From: Mycobacterium gordonae
Lineage (GTDB): Bacteria > Actinomycetota > Actinomycetes > Mycobacteriales > Mycobacteriaceae
Reading direction: 5' to 3'
Assembly (NCBI RefSeq): GCF_002101675.1
Contig: NZ_LQOY01000078.1
Coordinates: 1-64,000 of the forward strand
DNA: 64,000 bases
A program made the position numbers and the translations under genes. Below are positions 20,485 to 31,801 of the stretch, one piece after another. Each line of letters starts with the position of its first letter. Positions within the stretch are counted from its first letter, which is position 1. Under the pieces are notes generated by a model, which was not told where the DNA came from, ran no database searches, and worked only from the letters and a program-made list of their open reading frames with translations.

Positions 20485-21435
20485 CTAGCCGAAAGCAACA
20501 GCAGCACCAACTGTTGCGATCCAGGCCAGGGCCAGCAGCTGCAGCACACGGTCACGCAGCGCGATGTCCTCGGGTTCCCCGGCCAGCCCACCGTCGACGT
20601 CCACCGCATAGCGCAGGATCGCGATGGTGAACGGAATCATCGACACCGCGAACCACGAACCCGAATAGCGGTCCCGCTCGAAGGCCCACAACCCGTAGGA
20701 CATCACCACCGCGGTGGCTGACAGCGTCCAGACGAAGCGCAGATACGTGCTGGTGTAGCTCTCCAGCGACTTGCGGATCTGAGCGCCGGTGCGCTCGGAC
20801 AATTGCAGCTCGGCGTACCGCTTGCCGGCGACCATGAACAGCGACCCGAAGGCCGCCGTCAGCAGAAACCATTGGGACAGCGGGATGCCGGTGGCCGCGC
20901 CGCCGGCGATCGCACGGATCAGATACGCCGAGGAGACGATGCAGATGTCGATCACCGCTTGGTGCTTGAGCCCGTAGCAGTAACCCAGTTGCATCACCAG
21001 GTAGACCGCCATGACCACGGCCAGATTGGGCGTCAGCCACCAGGACAGGCCCAGCGAAGCGGCGCCCAGCACCACCGCCAGCGTGTAGGCCAGCCACGGG
21101 GGCACCACACCGGCGGCGATGGGCCGGAACCTCTTGGTGGGGTGCTCCCGGTCGGCTTCGACGTCTCGCACGTCGTTGATCAGATAAATCGCCGAGGCCG
21201 CCAGGCTGAACACCACGAAGGCGATTGCGACCTTGACGCCCATGGCGCCCCAGTCGTAGGGCACTACGTGCCCGCTCGCATCCCGTGGGCGGGTGTGGTC
21301 ACCGCTGCCCGCCGCGGCCAGCGGCGCGGCCAGCACCAGCACGTTCTTGACCCACTGCCGCGGGCGGATCGCCTTGATCACCCCGGTCACCAGGTTCTTC
21401 GGGGCCCCGCTCACTTCCACCAGATCGTCGCTCAT
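20485..21435 (-). CDS. ubiA: Decaprenol-phosphate phosphoribosyltransferase (DPPR synthase) UbiA
   Basis: A 316-residue UbiA-superfamily prenyltransferase that transfers 5-phosphoribose from PRPP to decaprenyl phosphate, the first committed step to the arabinose donor. About eight or nine transmembrane helices are visible. The first Asp-rich motif is NDVRDVEADREHPTKR, which also holds basic residues for the diphosphate; a second lies near the conserved YAELQLSE region. The start ATG at 21435 overlaps the upstream stop as ATGA. In M. tuberculosis, ubiA changes are linked to ethambutol resistance. Confidence 0.95.
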   Translation of the reverse strand: MSDDLVEVSGAPKNLVTGVIKAIRPRQWVKNVLVLAAPLAAAGSGDHTRPRDASGHVVPYDWGAMGVKVAIAFVVFSLAASAIYLINDVRDVEADREHPTKRFRPIAAGVVPPWLAYTLAVVLGAASLGLSWWLTPNLAVVMAVYLVMQLGYCYGLKHQAVIDICIVSSAYLIRAIAGGAATGIPLSQWFLLTAAFGSLFMVAGKRYAELQLSERTGAQIRKSLESYTSTYLRFVWTLSATAVVMSYGLWAFERDRYSGSWFAVSMIPFTIAILRYAVDVDGGLAGEPEDIALRDRVLQLLALAWIATVGAAVAFG

Positions 21436-21963
21436 CGCACCCACCTTCGTCGGGCCGCGTTGTCCACCCGGACGGCCGTTGCGGCCACTCCGGCACCGAG
21501 AACCACGCCGGCGGCGACGTCGCTGGGATAGTGCACACCCAGCAGTATTCGTGACAGCGCCATGGGCGGCACCAGCACCACCGGCAGCGGCAGGCCGGTA
21601 ACCCGGCCCAGCAGGATCGCCGCGGCCGTCGTCGACGTGGCGTGGGCCGACGGGAAGCTGAGCTGACTCGGGGTGCCGACGTTGACCGTGACGGCCGGAT
21701 GATGAGGCCGCTGGCGCCGAACCACTCGCTTGACCACCACGGCAGCGGCGTGTGCGGCGAAGGTGCCGATGCCGGCCACCACCCAGTCCCGGCGCCGGTG
21801 CCGATCCAGGACGGCCCCGAGCAGGGCGATCAGCAGCCAGCCGATGCTGTGCTCGCCGAAATGCGACATGGCACGGGTGACCGGGAGCACCCCGGGGCGC
21901 TGGGTCAGCGCCGACTGGACGGCCACCATTGCTGCGACCTCACCACGCGGCGGCTCGGCCGGT

Positions 21964-21971
<8 letters not shown>
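21432..21971 (-). CDS. PAP2-family membrane phosphatase (Rv3807c counterpart)
   Basis: A 179-residue PAP2 (type 2 phosphatidic acid phosphatase) protein with about four or five hydrophobic segments. All three family motifs are seen: KRVVRRQRP, PSAH, and SRILLGVHYPSD, which holds the catalytic histidine. The M. tuberculosis counterpart is the proposed decaprenylphosphoryl-5-phosphoribose phosphatase, acting directly after UbiA. The ATG at 21971 overlaps the glfT2 end by 8 bases, and its TGA overlaps the ubiA start as ATGA, so the genes are translationally coupled. A later ATG at 21929 is an alternative start. Confidence 0.9.
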
Positions 21972-25229
<3,258 letters not shown>

Positions 25230-25308
25230 TCACATCATTCTCACTCGTACCATCGGTCGTGTGGGTCTCCGACCCCGACTCCACATAATCCAGATTGAGG
25301 AGACTTCC

Positions 25309-26295
25309 GTGCCGAACAGACGCCGACGCAAGCTCTCGAAGACTATGAGCGCGGTCGCCGCCCTGGCCGTCGCAAGTCCGTGTGCTTACTTTCTTGTTTA
25401 CGAATCGACCGCCGACAACAAGCCGGTGGAACACCACGAGTTCAAGCGGGCCGCCAGCGTCGCCGACCTGCCCAACGAGTTGATCTCCGCGCTGTCGCAA
25501 GGCCTCTCGCAGTTTGGTGTCAACCTGCCGCCGGTCCCCGCGCTCGGCGGCACCAGCGGCGCCGGCACCGGATTGGGGACCACCGGCCTAGGCACCACAC
25601 CCGGCCTGGCCAGTCCCGGGCTGGGCACCACCGGTCTGGGCACCACGCCCGGCCTCGCCAGCCCCGGCCTGACTCCCACCGCACCCGGCGCCCTGCCCGG
25701 TAGCACGCTGACACCTCCGACGCCCGGGACCGGCGCGGGTGTCAATCCGGCCCTGACCAACCCGGCGCTGACCAGCCCGGCCGGCGTGGCGCCCGGCCTG
25801 ACCAGCCCGTCGGCGCTCAGCCCGGCCACCGCGACCGGCGAGGTTCCGATCTCGACACCAGTCGGGCTCGACCCGGGTGCCGACGGCACCTACCCGATCC
25901 TGGGTGACACCTCCGGACTCGGCGGTGGCGGCACCGGGCTTGCGCCGGTCTCTCCGGCCGCCACTGGCAGCAGCGGGGGCGGCGGCCTGGTCAGCGACCT
26001 GATGCAGGCGGCCAACCAGCTGGGTGCCAGCCAGGCCATCGACCTGCTCAAGGGCCTGATCATGCCGGCGATCATGCAGCAGGTGCAGGGTGGCGCCGCG
26101 GGTGCTCCGGCGGCGGCGGGTGCCGCACCCGCGCTGCCCGCCGTGCCTGGTGCGGCCGGCCTGACACCGGTGCTGCCCACCGCGGGTGCGCCCGGAGTGC
26201 CGGCCGTGCCCGCCATTCCCGCGGCGGCGGGAGTGCCCGCGGCCGCAGCAGCGGCGGCGCCGGTGGCCGCGGTGGCGGAGGCGCCACCGGTTTAG
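25309..26295 (+). CDS. erp: Exported repetitive protein Erp (PirG)
   Basis: A 328-residue exported surface protein needed for virulence in M. tuberculosis. After a basic start (PNRRRRKLS) a hydrophobic signal/anchor spans about residues 12-30. The middle is a Pro/Gly-rich repeat of PGLxSP and GLGTT units (about residues 85-200). The C-terminal part is Ala/Pro-rich and ends in a hydrophobic, Pro-Ala tail. The start GTG at 25309 has TTGAGGAG upstream. Repeat number and sequence vary between species; this copy is longer than the M. tuberculosis one (284). A strong hairpin follows at 26369. Confidence 0.94.
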   Translation: MPNRRRRKLSKTMSAVAALAVASPCAYFLVYESTADNKPVEHHEFKRAASVADLPNELISALSQGLSQFGVNLPPVPALGGTSGAGTGLGTTGLGTTPGLASPGLGTTGLGTTPGLASPGLTPTAPGALPGSTLTPPTPGTGAGVNPALTNPALTSPAGVAPGLTSPSALSPATATGEVPISTPVGLDPGADGTYPILGDTSGLGGGGTGLAPVSPAATGSSGGGGLVSDLMQAANQLGASQAIDLLKGLIMPAIMQQVQGGAAGAPAAAGAAPALPAVPGAAGLTPVLPTAGAPGVPAVPAIPAAAGVPAAAAAAAPVAAVAEAPPV

Positions 26296-26368
26296 CGAAG
26301 CCTGTCACGTGACGGCACCGCAGAGTCGGTAATCCTCTGCGGTGTCGTCGACAGCTTCCTGCCCCCCG

Positions 26369-26426
26369 CGGGCAGACGTGAAAGCGCCCCGGAGCGAATG
26401 CTCCCGGGCGCTTTCACGTCTGCTCG
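26369..26426 (+). terminator. Long hairpin after erp
   Basis: A stem of about 28 bp with a GAAT loop and two mismatches lies between erp and the amidase gene. The outer arm contains GCAGACGTGAAAGCGCCC, closely related to the hairpin at 5603-5658. It probably terminates erp transcription. Confidence 0.7.
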
Positions 26427-26483
26427 CCCAAAATGGCCGTGTCGTCACAGAAGAAACATTAGACACACACGTAACATCAGCTG

Positions 26484-28103
26484 GTGTCTCGCGGCCGCGC
26501 ACCCACGATGCTGCTGACCGCCGCCCTGGCGACGGTCGTCATCGTCTCGTGGGTCTTGATGCGTCCCCCGGCCGCGAACCACCCACCGGCTCCGGCACGC
26601 GATACCCAACTCGCCGAGCAGCCACTGATCGGCCTCGGCGGCGGCGTGACCGTCCGCGAACTGACCCAGGACACCCCGTTCTCCCTGGTGGCGCTGACCG
26701 GCGACCTGGCCGGCACGTCGGCGCGGGTGCGCGCCAAGAAGCCCGACGGGTCATGGGGACCCTGGTATCAGACCGAGTACCAGACCTCTGCGCCGGACGG
26801 CGCCGGATCGGCGGCCGAGCCGCGCAGCACCGACCCGGTGTTCGTCGGCACCACCACGGCGGTGCAGATCGCCGTTACCCGGCCGGTCGACGCCCCGGTG
26901 ACGCAAGCGCCCCCCGCCCCGTCCCAACCGGGCGGCCTGGGCTACCGGCCGGCCACCAAGGAACAGCCGTTCGGGCAGAACATCAATGCGATCCTCATCT
27001 CGCCGCCGCAGGCGCCCGCGGAAACCCACTGGACGCCGCCGACCGGCGTCACCATGCCGGGCCAGGCGCCGCAGATCATCAGCCGCGCGGAGTGGGGCGC
27101 CGACGAGTCACTGCGGTGCGGCAGCCCCGAATACGACCGCAGCGTGCGCGCGGCCGTGGTCCACCACACCGCCGGCAGCAACGACTACTCGCCGCTGGAA
27201 TCGGCCGGCATCGTCAAGGCGATTTACACCTACCACAGCAAGACCCTGGGCTGGTGCGACATCGCCTACAACGCCCTGGTGGACAAGTACGGCCAGGTCT
27301 TCGAAGGCAGCGCGGGCGGCCTCACCAAGCCGGTCGAGGCGTTCCACACCGGCGGATTCAACCGGGAGACCTGGGGCGTGGCCATGCTCGGCAACTTCGA
27401 CGACGTCGCCCCCACCCCCATCCAGATCCGGACCATCGGACGCCTGCTGGGTTGGCGCCTCGGGCTGGCCGAAGTCGACCCGAAAAGCACGGTGGAGCTG
27501 GTGTCGGCGGGCAGCTCCTACACCACCTATCCGGGAGGCGCGATAGCCAGGCTGCCGGCCATCTTCACCCACCGCGACGTCGGCAACACCGATTGCCCGG
27601 GCAACGCCGCCTACGCGCTGATGGACGAGATCCGGGATATCGCGGCGCATTTCAACGATCCGCCGGAGGAACTGATCAAGGCCCTGGAGGGCGGCGCCAT
27701 CTACCAGCACTGGCAGGAGATGGGCGGCATGACCAGCGTGCTGGGCGCGCCGACCTCACCGGAGGCCGACGGCGCGGACGGATCCCGGTTCGTCACCTTC
27801 GCCAAGGGCGCGATGTACTGGTCGCCGGCCACCGGCGTGCAACCGGTCACCGGTGCCATCTACGACGCCTGGGCGGCGCAGAGTTACGAGCGCGGCCCGC
27901 TCGGGTTGCCGACCAGCGCGGAGATCCAGGAGCCGCTGCGCATCACCCAGAACTTCGTGCACGGGACGTTGAACTTCGAACGGCTGACCGGCAACATGAC
28001 CCAGGTCCTGGACGGGATCGCGACGCCGCTGTCCACCCAGCCCCCGAGCGGCCCGAACGTGCCGCCCGAACACTTCTCGTTGCCGGCCCACCCGCCCAAC
28101 TAG
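26484..28103 (+). CDS. csp: Exported N-acetylmuramoyl-L-alanine amidase (Rv3811/csp counterpart)
   Basis: A 539-residue exported zinc amidase predicted to cut the bond between muramic acid and L-alanine in peptidoglycan. An N-terminal signal/anchor covers about residues 8-27. The Amidase_2/PGRP domain is central: zinc ligands are a His in AVVHHTAG and the His and Cys of HRDVGNTDCPG. The C-terminal third has LGFP-type repeats (SVLGAPTSPE, GPLGLPTSAE), which in corynebacterial and mycobacterial proteins link to the cell wall. GTG start at 26484. The stop is nine bases before the next gene, so co-transcription with the polyamine fusion gene is possible. Confidence 0.92.
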   Translation: MSRGRAPTMLLTAALATVVIVSWVLMRPPAANHPPAPARDTQLAEQPLIGLGGGVTVRELTQDTPFSLVALTGDLAGTSARVRAKKPDGSWGPWYQTEYQTSAPDGAGSAAEPRSTDPVFVGTTTAVQIAVTRPVDAPVTQAPPAPSQPGGLGYRPATKEQPFGQNINAILISPPQAPAETHWTPPTGVTMPGQAPQIISRAEWGADESLRCGSPEYDRSVRAAVVHHTAGSNDYSPLESAGIVKAIYTYHSKTLGWCDIAYNALVDKYGQVFEGSAGGLTKPVEAFHTGGFNRETWGVAMLGNFDDVAPTPIQIRTIGRLLGWRLGLAEVDPKSTVELVSAGSSYTTYPGGAIARLPAIFTHRDVGNTDCPGNAAYALMDEIRDIAAHFNDPPEELIKALEGGAIYQHWQEMGGMTSVLGAPTSPEADGADGSRFVTFAKGAMYWSPATGVQPVTGAIYDAWAAQSYERGPLGLPTSAEIQEPLRITQNFVHGTLNFERLTGNMTQVLDGIATPLSTQPPSGPNVPPEHFSLPAHPPN

Positions 28104-28112
28104 TCTCACGGG

Positions 28113-30032
28113 GTGCCCGAAACGCCCTACCTGAGGATCGATCTCGACCGGGTGCGCGCAGATTTCCGGGCGCTGCGGTCCGCACTGCCCGACGCGGACA
28201 TCCGGTACGCCGTCAAGGCCAATCCCGCCCCGCCGGTGCTGCGACTGCTGGCCGACGAGGGTTCCGCGTTCGACGTCGCCTCCGTCGGCGAGGCCGACGC
28301 CTGCATCCGCGCGGAGATCGACGGTCGTCGGCTGGCCTTCGGCAATACCATCAAGAAACCGACGGCGGTGGCGGCGGCGTACGCGCGCGGAGTGCGCCTG
28401 TTCGCGTTCGACACCGCGCACGACCTGGCCGTGCTGGCCGAGCACGCGCCCGGAGCCCGAGTGGAATGCCGGATAGCTCCGGCATTCCCGTCATCGGTGA
28501 CTCCCTTCGGACACAAATTCGGCTGCGTCCCGCACCAGGCCGGCGAACTGCTCACCCGCGCCCGGTCGTTGGGCCTAGCGGCCGAGGGCGTGAGCTTTCA
28601 CGTCGGGTCGCAACAACTCGACGCGGGTGCATGGGATATCGGCATTGGTTGTGCGGCAGCGATATTCGACGCTGTCGGCGGACTGACCACGATAAACGCC
28701 GGCGGTGGATTTCCGCTACCCTACGCCGGCGACGCACCGGATCCCGAGGTGATCGCCGACACCATCACGGCGTCACTGCGGCGTCATTTCGGTGCGCAGC
28801 CACCGAGGCTGGCGGTGGAGCCCGGACGGGTGGTCGTCGGTTCCGCCGGCACCATCGCATGCGAGGTGGTGTCGGTGCGCACCGGGACCGACGGCCGCCG
28901 TTGGGTGTACCTCGATGTCGGCCGCTACAGCGGTCTCGCCGAAACCGAGAACGAGTACATCCGCTACCGGTTGCGGACGCAGCGCGACGGTGACGAAGTC
29001 GCGGACGCCGTGCTGGCGGGGCCCACGTGCGACGGTGACGACGTTCTGTACCAACGTTATTCGCTGCCGGTCACACTGCGCCCGGGTGACGCGGTCGAGA
29101 TTTGTGACACCGGCGCCTACACCGGCAGTTACGCGTCGGTGCAGTTCAACGGATTCCCGCCGCTGCCAACGATCTTCGGCGCGGCTGCGCAACCGGCCCG
29201 CACCCTCGTCGAACCGTTGGCGCCGGGGCTGACCCGCAGCTGGACGCTGTCCGAGGTGCTCTGCGACGTCCGAACCCGGTACCAGGAACTGGTTATCGGC
29301 CGCACCGAGCAGGGCGTCGCGCTGTTCAGCGACGGCGAACGCCAGAGCACCGAATTCAGTCAGCTGGTCTATCACGAAGCGTTGCTGGTGCCCGCGCTGT
29401 TGCTGGCCGGCCGTGTCGAGCGCGTGCTGATCGTCGGCTCCGGGGAGGGGGTGATCAGCCAGCTGGCCGTCGCCGCCGGAGCCGGCCACGTCGATCACGT
29501 CGATATCGACCGTGAAGCGGTGCGGTTGTGCGCCGAACATCTGCCCTACGGGTATTCGACGGCCGAATTGCGCAGAGCCGAACAGGGTATCGGCCCGATC
29601 ACCATGCACTACCGGGACGGTTGGGACTTCGTGGACGGGGCGCCGTTGTCATACGACGTCGTGGTGGTGGACCTGCCCGACGAGCGCTCCGGGTCCGCGC
29701 AGCACAACCGCCTCTACGACATCGACTTCCTGCAGCGGTGCCGCGCACTTGGCCGCGTGGTGGTCGACCAGGCGGGCTGCCCGACGCTGTGGCGCAACGA
29801 GACCCTGCTGTCGTCGTGGCGGCGATTCCGCGAGACATTCGCCACTGTGGTCTATTTCGGCAGCGACGAGCACGAGTGGGCATTCCTGTCCGGCTTGTCG
29901 GAACCCGTCGAAGACCCGGTGTCACTCATGTCCGAACGGCTGCAGTCCCTCGCCTACCGACCGCTCACCATCGACGGCGTCTCGTTGATCGGCGCGACGG
30001 TGCCGCCAAAAGCTTTGCGGGACAACGTCTAG
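28113..30032 (+). CDS. Fused ornithine decarboxylase and spermidine synthase-like protein
   Basis: A 639-residue two-domain protein. Residues 1-365 are a fold-III PLP decarboxylase like bacterial ornithine/lysine decarboxylases: PLP lysine 35 in RYAVKANP, His163 in SFHVGSQ, glycine loop NAGGGFPLP, phosphate-binding EPGR, and the catalytic Cys306-Asp307 of GPTCDGDD with GAYTGSYASVQFNGF. Residues 375-639 resemble spermidine synthase: RYQEL, SDGERQSTEF...YHE, the VGSGEG nucleotide loop, Asp464, Asp502 and the catalytic Asp520 in VVVDLPDE. It could make putrescine and aminopropylate it; dcSAM would have to come from elsewhere, as no SAM decarboxylase is in the window. There is no counterpart at this place in M. 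tuberculosis. GTG start, nine bases after the amidase stop. Confidence 0.85.
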   Translation: MPETPYLRIDLDRVRADFRALRSALPDADIRYAVKANPAPPVLRLLADEGSAFDVASVGEADACIRAEIDGRRLAFGNTIKKPTAVAAAYARGVRLFAFDTAHDLAVLAEHAPGARVECRIAPAFPSSVTPFGHKFGCVPHQAGELLTRARSLGLAAEGVSFHVGSQQLDAGAWDIGIGCAAAIFDAVGGLTTINAGGGFPLPYAGDAPDPEVIADTITASLRRHFGAQPPRLAVEPGRVVVGSAGTIACEVVSVRTGTDGRRWVYLDVGRYSGLAETENEYIRYRLRTQRDGDEVADAVLAGPTCDGDDVLYQRYSLPVTLRPGDAVEICDTGAYTGSYASVQFNGFPPLPTIFGAAAQPARTLVEPLAPGLTRSWTLSEVLCDVRTRYQELVIGRTEQGVALFSDGERQSTEFSQLVYHEALLVPALLLAGRVERVLIVGSGEGVISQLAVAAGAGHVDHVDIDREAVRLCAEHLPYGYSTAELRRAEQGIGPITMHYRDGWDFVDGAPLSYDVVVVDLPDERSGSAQHNRLYDIDFLQRCRALGRVVVDQAGCPTLWRNETLLSSWRRFRETFATVVYFGSDEHEWAFLSGLSEPVEDPVSLMSERLQSLAYRPLTIDGVSLIGATVPPKALRDNV

Positions 30033-30661
30033 AGCGGGCAGGCGGCGCGCTCGCGGATTCCCCGCAGCATCCCGCGTTCCATCACGAAGTGCGGTATGTC
30101 GAAGAACGCCATCCCGGCCACACCCCCGGTGCCGCGGGCCAGCAGGCGGGTCGCGCCGTTCTGCGGCCGCAGGTAGAAGGCCCATGACGCGTCGGCCTTT
30201 TCGCCGCGTTGCACCCGGTCGAAGTCCGGTCGCGACATCAACACCAGATGCGACTGCGGCTTGACCGCCACGACCACCTGGCTCGCGTTGCGGCCGTAGC
30301 GCCGGGCCAGCCAGACGGTGTCGCCGACCTTCACGTTCTGCCATTCCGGATGCACGGTGTCGGCGTTGTGAATATGGGTGCCCACCAAGCGTTCCAGCCA
30401 GTCGTAGCTGTAGAAGCCGCCGCGATCCTCACCGATCTGCGCCAGCCACGGCCAGACGGCCTCCGGCGGTGCGGCGATGGTGATCCCGCGGGTGGTGCGC
30501 ACCGATCCGGGCTGGACGAGTTCGTCGCCGGGCAGTTCGGCGGCCACCTCCGCGTCGGTGGCGCCCCAGTTGTACATCAGGGGTCGACCCACCCAGTTGT
30601 ACATGCCGGCGATGCCGCCCGCCGCGAGCAGCGCGCCCAGCAGCGGCCTCTGGTTGCTCAT
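30029..30661 (-). CDS. SRPBCC-family membrane-anchored hypothetical protein
   Basis: A 210-residue protein of unknown function. The first 20 residues form a short hydrophobic segment (LLGALLAAGGIAGMYNW). Residues about 50-190 look like a START/Bet v1 (SRPBCC) hydrophobic-ligand fold: RGITIAAPPEAVWPWLAQIG and GGFYSYDWLERLVG are typical of this family. Ligand and role are unknown. It converges on the decarboxylase-synthase gene, and the two TAG stops overlap within one CTAG (30029-30032). Upstream lies an AraC regulator in the same direction. Confidence 0.8.
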   Translation of the reverse strand: MSNQRPLLGALLAAGGIAGMYNWVGRPLMYNWGATDAEVAAELPGDELVQPGSVRTTRGITIAAPPEAVWPWLAQIGEDRGGFYSYDWLERLVGTHIHNADTVHPEWQNVKVGDTVWLARRYGRNASQVVVAVKPQSHLVLMSRPDFDRVQRGEKADASWAFYLRPQNGATRLLARGTGGVAGMAFFDIPHFVMERGMLRGIRERAACPL

Positions 30662-30708
30662 GGATGCTGAGGCTAACGGCGCCGCCGGCCCGTCGGCAGA
30701 GGCTTAAG

Positions 30709-31728
30709 TCATCGGCGCCGGCTCGGCGGATACCCGTTCCAGCGGATGTGCGCGCGGGTGAAGGCGGCCGTCTCGGAATACCCGAGCCGCTGCCCGGTCT
30801 CCTCCACGGTCAGCCCCGACTTCAACAGCTCGCCGGCCAGCGCCGCGCGCACCTCGTCGAGCAGCGCGCGGAAACTGGTGCCCTCGCCGGCCAACCTGCG
30901 ATGCAGGGTGCGCTCGGTGATGCACAGCTCCCTGGCGACGGTGGCCATCGACGGGATGGCCGAGGAATCCTGAATCAGCCGGGTACGGACGGATGCCGAG
31001 AACCCCCGACGGGTGCGCCGCCGGTTCAACAGCTCTTCGCACTGCCGGATGCAGATCGCGGCCGTCTGCGCGTCGGCGGCGGGCATGCTCCGCTGCATGA
31101 GGTCGGCCGGCATGATCAGCGCGCTGCGCGGGCCGCTCTGGACGACGACGGTCAGATTGTCGAGCTCGACGGTGTCGACGGGCAGTTGCAGATCGGCCAA
31201 CTCCATCCGCACCGTCAAGGGGGTGGCATTGCGCCCCAACAGCAGCGGCAACAGTTTGAGCATGATCGCGAAATCCCGCTCGATGACGAAGCGCCGGACA
31301 TCCCGCGGGACCCGGCTGTCGTCGAAGATCATCACCGCCTCGGCGGCCGTCACCTCCGGGGCGGACAGGCACACGTAGGAATCGGTCAGCGCGGCGTAGC
31401 GGCAGGCGACGTCGATGGCGTCGCCGAAGGTGGGACTGGCCATCAGGGCGTAGCCGAAGATCCCCGTGTCCGCGAGGTTGTACTGCATTCCCGTTTCCAT
31501 ACCGAGCCCGGGCCGGTCACCGAGGCGGCCGATCAGGTTGCGCGTCATCGTCAGCTCCTGGCTGGCGTAGATCTCGGTGGCCGGATCGTGCACTTCCGCC
31601 TCGGTCAGCCCCGTCCCGGATAGACACACTGCTGGTTCGAGGCCGTGCCGCCGGGCCGTTTCCAGGATGTGCCGCCCCGTTGTCGACGACAGCGCAACGT
31701 CCCAGATCTGCGCTTCGGCGCCGGGCAT
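30709..31728 (-). CDS. AraC-family transcriptional regulator
   Basis: A 339-residue regulator with an arabinose-binding-like N-terminal domain (about 5-190) and a C-terminal AraC/XylS double helix-turn-helix (about 235-335): SMATVARELCITERTLHRRL and EETGQRLGYSETAAFTRAH. I chose ATG at 31728 because the product then starts like other members (WDVALS soon after the start), and 73 bases remain for a divergent promoter to the P450. Longer in-frame starts overlap the P450 start. It probably controls the divergent P450, perhaps also neighbouring genes; the ligand is unknown. Confidence 0.85.
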   Translation of the reverse strand: MPGAEAQIWDVALSSTTGRHILETARRHGLEPAVCLSGTGLTEAEVHDPATEIYASQELTMTRNLIGRLGDRPGLGMETGMQYNLADTGIFGYALMASPTFGDAIDVACRYAALTDSYVCLSAPEVTAAEAVMIFDDSRVPRDVRRFVIERDFAIMLKLLPLLLGRNATPLTVRMELADLQLPVDTVELDNLTVVVQSGPRSALIMPADLMQRSMPAADAQTAAICIRQCEELLNRRRTRRGFSASVRTRLIQDSSAIPSMATVARELCITERTLHRRLAGEGTSFRALLDEVRAALAGELLKSGLTVEETGQRLGYSETAAFTRAHIRWNGYPPSRRR

Positions 31729-31801
31729 GCGTCCGAAAATATCAAATGTGTGTCCGAATCGGGCATTACCGGATCCCAGGCCCGGCTCTACCGTCATCTC
31801 C

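Noticed and set aside
26342..28993. Long plus-strand frame across csp and the decarboxylase gene
   Set aside because: It is an Arg/Pro-rich shadow frame overlapping two genes with clear catalytic motifs.
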